From positions 25,028 through 78,090 of the forward strand of contig NZ_VLJN01000011.1 in assembly GCF_007829435.1 (NCBI RefSeq): a stretch of 53,063 nucleotides of DNA, given 5' to 3'. Every line of letters begins with the position of its first letter. Position 1 is the first letter of the stretch. Below, one piece after another: positions 1 through 6,649 of this stretch. The notes beneath the pieces were generated by a model. It made no database searches, was not told the origin of the DNA, and saw only the letters and a list, made by a program, of their open reading frames with translations. The translations under genes were made by a program, and so were the position numbers. The stretch comes from Cupriavidus gilardii J11. Its GTDB lineage: Bacteria > Pseudomonadota > Gammaproteobacteria > Burkholderiales > Burkholderiaceae.

Positions 1-531
1 CAGCCGCGGCTGGCTGATCAGCGCGCGGCACACCTCGATGCGACGGCGGTCGATCATGGTGAAGGTCTCCACCGGCTCGAACATGCGCGACACCAGTGGC
101 GGGCTGAAGATGCCAAGCAGCGTCTCGACCTTGTGCACGTACGCGTCGTATTCCGCGCGGAACGCCTTGCGGCGGAACAGGTTGAACAGCAGGCCATGCT
201 GCATGTGCTGGTAGTCACCGATCACGATGTTGTCGAACACCGTCAACGGCAGCGACAGCCGCGAGCGCTGGAAGGTCCGGGCCACGCCGCCGCGGTAGAT
301 CTGCTGCGGCGTCCGTCCGATGACATCCTCGCCGTTGTACAGGATCGCCCCGCTGGTGGCCTTGTAGAGCCCGGTCAGGACATTGAAGAAGGTGGTCTTG
401 CCGGAGCCGTTGGGCCCCAGCAGGCCCAGGATCTCGCCTTCATGGATCTGCATCCGCAACTTGTCCAGCGCGGTCAGGCCGCCAAAGCGCATGGTCAGGT
501 CCTGCACATCGATCATTACCGGCGCGCTCAT
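1..531 (-). CDS. livG: Branched-chain amino-acid-type ABC transporter ATPase, LivG-like (C-terminus beyond left edge)
   Basis: Cytoplasmic ATPase of a HAAT-family importer; only the first 177 codons are in the window. The start ATG shares four bases (ATGA, 528-531) with the stop of livM, so the two are translationally coupled. The Walker A motif GPNGSGKTT lies near residue 40 and a Q-loop (RTFQ) near residue 90. The place where LivG proteins carry the ABC signature (YGQQRRLEIAR type) reads FTMIDRRRIEVCRAL at residues 157-171, so the signature glycine and glutamine are absent. Walker B lies beyond the edge. It is the last visible gene of an operon with the binding protein, LivH and LivM; a LivF-type second ATPase would be expected further left. 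The transported substrate cannot be told from sequence. Confidence 0.9.
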   Translation of the reverse strand, partial: MSAPVMIDVQDLTMRFGGLTALDKLRMQIHEGEILGLLGPNGSGKTTFFNVLTGLYKATSGAILYNGEDVIGRTPQQIYRGGVARTFQRSRLSLPLTVFDNIVIGDYQHMQHGLLFNLFRRKAFRAEYDAYVHKVETLLGIFSPPLVSRMFEPVETFTMIDRRRIEVCRALISQPRL

Positions 532-1694
532 CGCGAACCCTCCTGGCGAAAGAACAGGCGCGTCCTGCGCGGCAGCAGTCCATCGGGACGGAACAGCAGG
601 ATCGCGATCACGAGCGCCGCGTAGAACAGGAAGCGGTACTCCTGGATGAACTGCAGCTTCTCGGGCAGTACCAGCACGATGATCGCGGCCGGTATCAGGC
701 CGACGGCGTTGCCCAGCCCGCCCAGGATCACGATCGACAGCATCAGCAGCGAGTCGGCGAAGGTGAAGTTGTTGGGCGCGACAAAGCCGGTGAGCGTCCC
801 GTACACGCTGCCGGCAATGCCGGCAAAGAAGTTGCCCAGCATGAACGCCACCACCTTCCAGCGCGCGATATGCAGCCCGAAGGTGGCGGCCGCCGTTTCG
901 TCGGTGCGCACCACGTCCATGCTCAGACCCACCCACGAGCGCTCCAGCGCCTTCACCACGGCGAACACGCCGCCGCAGATGCCAAGGCTCAGCAGCGCGT
1001 AGCTGACATAGAACGACACCTCCCGCTCGCCGATGGAGAAGCCGTCGTTGAATGCATAGCCGAACACGGTGATGCCGGGAACCTGCAGGCCCTGCGGACC
1101 GCCGAGCACATCGTTGACCTCGATGAAGGTCTTGAACAGGATGCCGAAGGCAATGGTCACCAGCGCGGCATAGTGACCGCGCGTGCGCAACACCGGCGTG
1201 ATCAGCAGCGAGCCCACCAGCGCCGCCAGGACGCCGGACAGCGCCACCACCAGCAGATGCGGCAGGCCGGTGTGCGTGGCCAGCACGGCGGTGGCATAGC
1301 TGCCGATGCCGAAGAACGCGGCGCCAGCGAAGTTGGCCACGCCGGAGAAGCCGAACTGCACCGTCAGGCCCAGGCAGGCCGTGGTGTACAGCAGCACCGT
1401 GCAGATCATCAGCAGCGGGAAGTGGTTGTCGTGGAATGCCAGGACCAGTGCCAGCGCACCGGCCGCCGCCCAAGCCGCCGCGGCGCCGGGCCGTTGGCTT
1501 CCGGCGGCCTCGATGGCCTGCGCCGCACCGGTCTTGCGCGCGGCCACTACCGCCGCCACTGCCACGGCCAGCAGCACGCCCACGGCCAGCTGCGATTCGG
1601 CATGCAGGAAGGCCCACAGATAGGCCGTCATCGCGACGGCCGCCAGCGCCAGTACCAGTACCGGCATGCGTTGATTGACAGCAGGATTGGCCAT
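528..1694 (-). CDS. livM: Branched-chain amino-acid ABC transporter permease, LivM-like
   Basis: Inner-membrane permease of 388 aa, with multiple hydrophobic segments from about residue 15 to the end. It has the LivM-family core: QFGFSGVANFAGAAFFGIGSY near residue 115, the PQGLQ loop, and LSIVILGGLGNAVG near the C-terminus. The chosen start (MANPAVNQ) lies four bases past the livH stop. An in-frame start at 1727 would add 11 residues and overlap livH by 29 bases, which is less likely. The N-terminal part has an extra hydrophobic stretch before the core, usual for LivM. It should pair with LivH to form the translocation pore energised by LivG. Confidence 0.93.
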   Translation of the reverse strand: MANPAVNQRMPVLVLALAAVAMTAYLWAFLHAESQLAVGVLLAVAVAAVVAARKTGAAQAIEAAGSQRPGAAAAWAAAGALALVLAFHDNHFPLLMICTVLLYTTACLGLTVQFGFSGVANFAGAAFFGIGSYATAVLATHTGLPHLLVVALSGVLAALVGSLLITPVLRTRGHYAALVTIAFGILFKTFIEVNDVLGGPQGLQVPGITVFGYAFNDGFSIGEREVSFYVSYALLSLGICGGVFAVVKALERSWVGLSMDVVRTDETAAATFGLHIARWKVVAFMLGNFFAGIAGSVYGTLTGFVAPNNFTFADSLLMLSIVILGGLGNAVGLIPAAIIVLVLPEKLQFIQEYRFLFYAALVIAILLFRPDGLLPRRTRLFFRQEGSR

Positions 1695-1698
1695 GGCG

Positions 1699-2628
1699 TC
1701 AGACCCGTTCACTCGATGGTTCGGCAATCAGGCCGGTGGGCTTCCACGCCATCAGCACGATCACGGCGGCGAACGCGAACACATCCTTGTACGCGCTCGG
1801 TATGTCGGGAACCAGCGCGGGCAGCAAGGCGCTGCCCAGCACCTGCAGCGCGGCGAACAGGAAGCCGCCCAGGATCGCGCCGTAGATGTTGCCCAGCCCG
1901 CCGAGGATGGCGGCGGCAAAGCCGATCACGCCCAGCAGCAGCCCGACGTTGAAGTTGATCTCGTTGTAGTACAGCCCGTTCATCACGCCCGCCAGCGCGG
2001 CCATCGCCGAACCCAGCGCGAACGTCAGCAGCACCACCGCCTCGAAGTTGATGCCCATCAGCCGGGCCGTCTCGCCGTCCTGTGCCACCGCGCGAATCGC
2101 CATGCCGAAGCGCGTGCGCGTGATCAACAGGTGCACGCCGGCGATGATCGCGATGCCGGCGCCCAGCAGCATCAGGTTGTCCAGCCGCAGCGACAGCGAG
2201 CCCAGTTCGATCGACGCGGTGGGTAGCAGCGCCGGGAACGGCTTCGGATTGGAGCCGTCCGGATAGAACAGCCGCACGCACTCGCGCATCACCGTGCCCA
2301 GCATCAGCGTGGCCAGCAAGGTATTGAGCGGCGGCGCGCGCCGCAGCGGCAGGATCAGGAACTTGGCGATACCCGCGCCAAGCAATGCGGTCACGCCGAC
2401 CGCGCACAGCACCACCGCCACCAGCTGGATCAGCGGCGATTCGATATGCAGCATCAGCAGGCCGATCGATGCCGCCAGCCCCGCGAACGCGCCGACCATC
2501 AGCGTATCGCCGTGCGAGAACTTGATGACGTCCAGCACGCCGAAAAACAGCGTGAAGCCAACGGCGACCATGGCGTAGATCACGCCCAGCATCAGCCCGT
2601 TGAACAGGTATTGCCCCAATACACTCAT
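1699..2628 (-). CDS. livH: Branched-chain amino-acid ABC transporter permease, LivH-like
   Basis: Inner-membrane permease of 309 aa. It begins MSVLGQYLFNGLMLGVIYAM, the typical LivH start, and contains FGVLDVIKFSHGD near residue 33 and GFAAAILGGLGNIYGAILGG near residue 240, the family's cytoplasmic coupling region. The open frame reaches 2676, but the ATG at 2628 has a purine-rich site (GGGGAAATCG) just upstream and matches family length. A gap of 158 bases separates it from the upstream binding-protein gene, with a 16-bp perfect palindrome at 2677-2692 that may reduce expression of the membrane genes relative to the binding protein. Confidence 0.93.
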   Translation of the reverse strand: MSVLGQYLFNGLMLGVIYAMVAVGFTLFFGVLDVIKFSHGDTLMVGAFAGLAASIGLLMLHIESPLIQLVAVVLCAVGVTALLGAGIAKFLILPLRRAPPLNTLLATLMLGTVMRECVRLFYPDGSNPKPFPALLPTASIELGSLSLRLDNLMLLGAGIAIIAGVHLLITRTRFGMAIRAVAQDGETARLMGINFEAVVLLTFALGSAMAALAGVMNGLYYNEINFNVGLLLGVIGFAAAILGGLGNIYGAILGGFLFAALQVLGSALLPALVPDIPSAYKDVFAFAAVIVLMAWKPTGLIAEPSSERV

Positions 2629-2676
2629 CGATTTCCCCGTCGCCCCGCCGACAAGCGCGAGCGGGCGCGTGTGCAT

Positions 2677-2692
2677 GCCGCATGCATGCGGC
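2677..2692. repeat. 16-bp perfect palindrome between binding-protein gene and livH
   Basis: GCCGCATGCATGCGGC reads the same on both strands and lies in the 158-base gap between the binding-protein gene and livH. An RNA hairpin here could protect the upstream message or damp read-through into livHMG, as is known for binding-protein-dependent operons. There is no T-run, so it is not a classic terminator. The role is inferred. Confidence 0.4.
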
Positions 2693-2786
2693 TATCCGCG
2701 GCGGTATCGCCCGTGCCGACGCACGCGCGGGAAGGCCCGGCGCCGAAGAAGCGCCGCCTCAGCCCGCGCGTGAGCCACTGCGGTGC

Positions 2787-3962
2787 TTACAGTCCCGCCA
2801 GCTTCTTCTTGCCCTTGCCGTAGCTGCTGTCTTCCCAGATGGTCCACTGGCCATCCTCGACCACGTACTTGGTGACCAGCGGCACCACGTTCTGGCGATG
2901 GTCGTCGAAGGTCACCTTGCCGATGATGGTGTCGGCATCGCGGGTCTTGTTCAGCACGTCACGCACCTTCTTGCGATCCGGGCCGACCTTCTCCACGGCG
3001 TCGATGATGAGGTTGGTGGCGGCGAACGCGAACGGGCCGTAGGCCTCCGGCGGCTCGCCGTACTTCTGCTGCGAATACTTGCCGGTGAAGAACAGGCCGC
3101 CGGGCAGCTTCTCCCACGGCGCGCCCTCGATGAAGGCGAGCGAGCCCTCGGCCAGTTCCTTGCCGACACCCTGGATATAGGCATCGGACTTGATGCCCGA
3201 AGTGCCCTCGAACTGGGCCTTGATGCCCAGCTTGTCCATCTGCGTGCGGATGCGCACGCCCAGCGGGGTCAGGCCGCCGAAGTAGACCACGTCGGGCTTC
3301 AGCTCCCGGATCTTGGTCAGTTCGGTGGTGAAGTCCTGCTGGTCGGCGGTCACGCCGAAGGTGCCCAGCACCGTGCCGCCGTTCTTCTTCAGGAAGTCGC
3401 TGAAGTACTTGTTGTGGCCCTTGCCGTAGTCGGTGGTGTCATGGATGATGGCCCACTTCTTGTAGCCCAGCCCGGTCATGAACTTCGCCGCCACCTCGCT
3501 CTGGTTGATCATCGTGCCGTTGACGCGATGGATCTCCTTGAAGTTGTTGCCGTAGGTGATCTCCGGCAGCACCGCGCCCCACACCACCGCCGGCATGCCG
3601 AAGCGGTTGTAGACGCCCACCGTTCCCATGGCCACGGCGGAGCAGAAATGCGTGACGCCGGCCACGATGCCACGGTCCGAAGCGACCTTGGTGGCCACCT
3701 GCACACCGACGTTCGGACGGCATTCGTCGTCCTGCGTCACGAGCTCATAGGTGTATTTCGATTTCGGGTCGGCATTGCGAAGGCGCACCGCGAGATCCGC
3801 CGAGTTGCGCCCGCCCAGCCCGATCGCCGACACGCCGCCGGTCAGCGGTCCGATAAAGGCGATCTTGACGACATCCTTGGCCATTGCCGGCGCCGATGCC
3901 ATCACCGCCAGCGCGCCCGATACGGACAACATGACGGCCACTACAGTCTCTTTCTTCTTCAC
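2787..3962 (-). CDS. Periplasmic amino-acid-type binding protein of the liv-like importer
   Basis: Solute-binding protein of 391 aa (Peripla_BP_6 / HAAT type). A Sec signal peptide spans about residues 1-28 (KKK, hydrophobic core, then SAPAMA before KDVVKIAF). The mature protein opens with VKIAFIGPLTGGVSAIGLGGRNSADLAV, the hallmark of LivJ/LivK-type proteins. The start is GTG at 3962 behind GGGGGAAAGC; no in-frame ATG gives a better signal peptide. It is the first gene of the operon and sits directly downstream of the predicted promoter and twin operators at 4004-4059. Its ligand is unknown: LivK-like proteins also bind amides, aromatic acids and short-chain acids. Confidence 0.9.
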   Translation of the reverse strand: MKKKETVVAVMLSVSGALAVMASAPAMAKDVVKIAFIGPLTGGVSAIGLGGRNSADLAVRLRNADPKSKYTYELVTQDDECRPNVGVQVATKVASDRGIVAGVTHFCSAVAMGTVGVYNRFGMPAVVWGAVLPEITYGNNFKEIHRVNGTMINQSEVAAKFMTGLGYKKWAIIHDTTDYGKGHNKYFSDFLKKNGGTVLGTFGVTADQQDFTTELTKIRELKPDVVYFGGLTPLGVRIRTQMDKLGIKAQFEGTSGIKSDAYIQGVGKELAEGSLAFIEGAPWEKLPGGLFFTGKYSQQKYGEPPEAYGPFAFAATNLIIDAVEKVGPDRKKVRDVLNKTRDADTIIGKVTFDDHRQNVVPLVTKYVVEDGQWTIWEDSSYGKGKKKLAGL

Positions 3963-4003
3963 GCTTTCCCCCTTGGTCAGATGAACCCGCCCCGAATTCG
4001 TTT

Positions 4004-4018
4004 TTCAAGTCACTTGAA
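4004..4018. promoter_or_regulatory. Operator-like palindrome 1, TTCAAG-N3-CTTGAA
   Basis: TTCAAGTCACTTGAA is a perfect 6-3-6 inverted repeat 41 bases upstream of the binding-protein GTG. Relative to the minus-strand promoter predicted at 4021-4049 it falls at about the transcription start. A second copy with the same arms lies exactly 41 bp away. Both are followed on the plus strand by TGACA. The size and symmetry fit a dimeric repressor site; the regulator is not encoded nearby. Confidence 0.6.
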
Positions 4019-4020
4019 TG

Positions 4021-4049
4021 ACAGTAACCGTTCCGAGATTTCTATTCAA
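4021..4049 (-). promoter_or_regulatory. Predicted sigma70 promoter of the liv-like operon
   Basis: On the minus strand TTGAAT (4049-4044) and TACTGT (4026-4021) are separated by 17 bases. The -35 lies inside palindrome 2 and the -10 ends two bases before palindrome 1. Matches to consensus are moderate (4 of 6 and about 3 of 6). The arrangement predicts that a protein bound to both palindromes would shut the promoter. Confidence 0.45.
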
Positions 4050-4059
4050 GGAACTTGAA
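4045..4059. promoter_or_regulatory. Operator-like palindrome 2, TTCAAG-N3-CTTGAA
   Basis: TTCAAGGAACTTGAA has the same arms as the copy at 4004-4018. Centre-to-centre spacing is 41 bp, close to four helical turns, which would put two bound dimers on the same face of the DNA. It overlaps the predicted -35. Confidence 0.6.
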
Positions 4060-4216
4060 TGACACGGCGCAACAAACATGCCAGGAAAAAGGGGGGCCGG
4101 CGTCCCCTTGGGGGGGCGCCACTGAGCCGAAACGGTGCGAAATGAATGGGTGGAACGGGGCGGCCGGCACGCCGCTGGTGCAAGCCCGGGTCCCGGGGGC
4201 GTCGCGCGCCCCAAAG

Positions 4217-4242
4217 GCGGACCGCCTGACGCGGCGGTCCGC
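4217..4242 (-). terminator. Hairpin downstream of glgX
   Basis: GCGGACCGC (4217-4225) pairs with GCGGTCCGC (4234-4242) across an 8-base loop, 17 bases past the glgX stop. On the minus strand it is followed by CTTTGGGG, a weak T-run, so it is a plausible but not ideal intrinsic terminator. Confidence 0.5.
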
Positions 4243-4258
4243 TTTCATCAAAGCGGGA

Positions 4259-6439
4259 TCATTTGTCCCCGGGGACCTCGTCGGTCAGCGCATCCTCCAG
4301 CCGGGCGAACACGCGCCGGGTCGCGCCCTTCGCCTCCAGCGCGAACAGCAGCAGCGAACGCCCGGTGACCTGATAGACGTCGCCGGACTCGAAGGTTGGC
4401 AACATCTCGCGCACCGGCGCGTTGGTGTCGATGAGGCAGGTCCACTGGTCGCTGCCGGGAATCTGCGGCAGCGTGAAGTCCACCACGTCGTGATGGGCGT
4501 TGAAGACCAGCAACAGCGTGGCGTCCGAAGCCGGGCGACGGATGCCGCTCACGCGCGCGCGGCCGTCGATCACCAGGCCGAAGCAGCGCATCATCGCGTC
4601 GTCCCAGTGCTCGGGCATCAGCTCGTCGCCCGCCGGGCTGAGCCAGCGCACATCGGCCACGTCAAGCTCCTCGTCGTATTCGCCGGTGAGGAAGCGACCG
4701 CGCCGCAGCACCGGAAGCGTGCGCCGCAACGTCGTCAGCTTGCGCACGAATTCGATCAGCCCCCGACCGCGCTCGTCGATGTTCCAGTCGACCCAGCTGA
4801 TGTCGTTGTCCTGGCAGTAGGCATTGTTGTTGCCCTGCTGCGTGCGGCCGAATTCGTCGCCGGCCACCAGCATCGGCGTGCCCTGCGACAGCAGCAGCGT
4901 CGACAGCAGATTGCGCTTCTGGCGCTCGCGCAACTCGATGACCTCCGGATCGTCCGTCGGCCCCTCGGCGCCGCAGTTCCACGAGCGGTTGTCGCTGGTG
5001 CCGTCGTTGTTGTCCTCGCCGTTGGCCTCGTTGTGCTTCTCGTTGTACGACACCAGGTCGTGCAGCGTGAAGCCGTCGTGAGCGGTGATGAAGTTGACGC
5101 TGGCCCACGGGCGCCGCCCGCTGTGATTGAACAGGTCACCCGATGCGGTGATGCGGGCGGCCAGTTCCGGGGCCACGCCCTGCTCGCCGCGCCAGAAGTC
5201 GCGCACGGTATCGCGGAACTTGTCGTTCCATTCGGCCCATCCCGGCGGAAAGCCGCCCACCTGATAGCCTCCGGGCCCGCAATCCCAGGGCTCCGCGATC
5301 AGCTTCACGCTCGACAGGATAGGGTCCTGCCGGCACGACTTCAGGAAGCCGCTGCCGTAGTCGAAGCCGCCCGGCTCGCGGCCCAGGATGGTGGCGAGAT
5401 CGAAGCGAAAGCCATCGACCTGCATTTCCGTCACCCAGTAGCGCAGGCTGTCCATCACCATCTGCAGCACGCGCGGGTGCGACAGGTTCAGCGTGTTGCC
5501 GGTGCCGGTGTCGTTGATGTAGTACCGCTTCTCCTCCGGCATCAGCCGGTAGTACGACAGGTTGTCGATGCCCCGGTACGACAGCGTGGCGCCCAGCTCG
5601 CTGCCTTCGGCGGTGTGGTTGTAGACGACGTCGAGGATGATCTCCAGACCCGCCTCGTGGAAACGGTCGATCATCTGCTTGAGTTCGGCCACCGCGCCCG
5701 GCCCCCTGGCGAAATAGCGCGGATCCGGCGCGAAGAAGCCGATGGTGTTGTAGCCCCAGTAGTTGGTCAGGCCCTTGTCCAGCAGATGGCTGTCGTTCAG
5801 GAATGCATGGATCGGCAGCAGTTCCACCGACGTCACGCCCAGCGAGCGGATATGCTCGATGACCGCGTGCTGTCCCAGCCCCTCGAACGTGCCACGCAGA
5901 TGCTCGGGCACCGCCGGATGCCGCTTGGTATAGCCGCGCACATGCGTTTCGTAGAAGATGGTCTGCTCCCATGGCACGCGGATGCCCAATGGGTGCTCCC
6001 AGGTAAAGGTCTGGTCCACGACCTGGCACTTGGGCATGAAGGAAGCGCTGTCGGCGTCGTTGAAGCTCAGGTCATCCTCTCCGAGCTGGTACCCGAACAC
6101 GGCCGGATCCCAGCGCAGCTCCCCGACATACGCCTTGGCATAGGGATCGAGCAACAGCTTGTTCGGATTGAAGCGGTGGCCGTTCTCGGGATCGTACGGG
6201 CCATGTACGCGGTACCCGTAGACCGTGCCGGGCGGCAGGCCGTGCACGCGCACATGCCACACCTCGTCGGTGTATTCGGGCAACACGATGCGTTCGACTT
6301 CACGTTCGCCGTTTGCGTCGAACAGGCAGAGTTCGACCTTGGTGGCATGTGCGCTGAAGATGGCGAAGTTGACCCCTTCGCCGTCCCATGTGGCACCCAG
6401 GGGAAACGGTAACCCCTCGCTGATCCGGTTCGCAGGCAT
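4259..6439 (-). CDS. glgX: Glycogen debranching enzyme GlgX
   Basis: Cytoplasmic alpha-1,6-glucosidase of the GH13 family, 726 aa, about the usual length. It removes branches from phosphorylase-limited glycogen. It opens with the CBM48-type N-terminal domain (GATWDGEGVNFAIFSAHATKVELCL). The barrel follows: DVVYNHT (about residue 270), DGFRFDLA with the nucleophile Asp (about 345), the acid/base Glu in LIAEPWDCGPGGYQVG (about 380) and NFITAHDGFTLHDL with the conserved HD (about 450). No glgA, glgB, glgC or glgP is nearby, so it appears to be a lone gene. GGAG lies 12 bases before the ATG. A hairpin follows the gene. Confidence 0.96.
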   Translation of the reverse strand: MPANRISEGLPFPLGATWDGEGVNFAIFSAHATKVELCLFDANGEREVERIVLPEYTDEVWHVRVHGLPPGTVYGYRVHGPYDPENGHRFNPNKLLLDPYAKAYVGELRWDPAVFGYQLGEDDLSFNDADSASFMPKCQVVDQTFTWEHPLGIRVPWEQTIFYETHVRGYTKRHPAVPEHLRGTFEGLGQHAVIEHIRSLGVTSVELLPIHAFLNDSHLLDKGLTNYWGYNTIGFFAPDPRYFARGPGAVAELKQMIDRFHEAGLEIILDVVYNHTAEGSELGATLSYRGIDNLSYYRLMPEEKRYYINDTGTGNTLNLSHPRVLQMVMDSLRYWVTEMQVDGFRFDLATILGREPGGFDYGSGFLKSCRQDPILSSVKLIAEPWDCGPGGYQVGGFPPGWAEWNDKFRDTVRDFWRGEQGVAPELAARITASGDLFNHSGRRPWASVNFITAHDGFTLHDLVSYNEKHNEANGEDNNDGTSDNRSWNCGAEGPTDDPEVIELRERQKRNLLSTLLLSQGTPMLVAGDEFGRTQQGNNNAYCQDNDISWVDWNIDERGRGLIEFVRKLTTLRRTLPVLRRGRFLTGEYDEELDVADVRWLSPAGDELMPEHWDDAMMRCFGLVIDGRARVSGIRRPASDATLLLVFNAHHDVVDFTLPQIPGSDQWTCLIDTNAPVREMLPTFESGDVYQVTGRSLLLFALEAKGATRRVFARLEDALTDEVPGDK

Positions 6440-6649
6440 TTGGCACGGTGCTCCAATGTGAAATCCGTCCCGAGAGAGTTCGGGCGATCGGTAGGCTTTG
6501 CAGGGTGCATGCCTGCGGTGGGATGCGGGTTTGTGGGGAGGGTGGGAAGTTTTTTGCCGGGCGCGGGTGTGGGGGTTGTCAAAAATACAGGGGCGGGCGG
6601 GTACGGGGTGATGGGGCGGGCTGATACGGCCCTCGCCACCCTTGCCGAG

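Noticed and set aside
4055-6412. A 785-residue open frame on the plus strand opposite glgX
   Set aside because: Antisense shadow of a well-defined GlgX gene with complete GH13 motifs.
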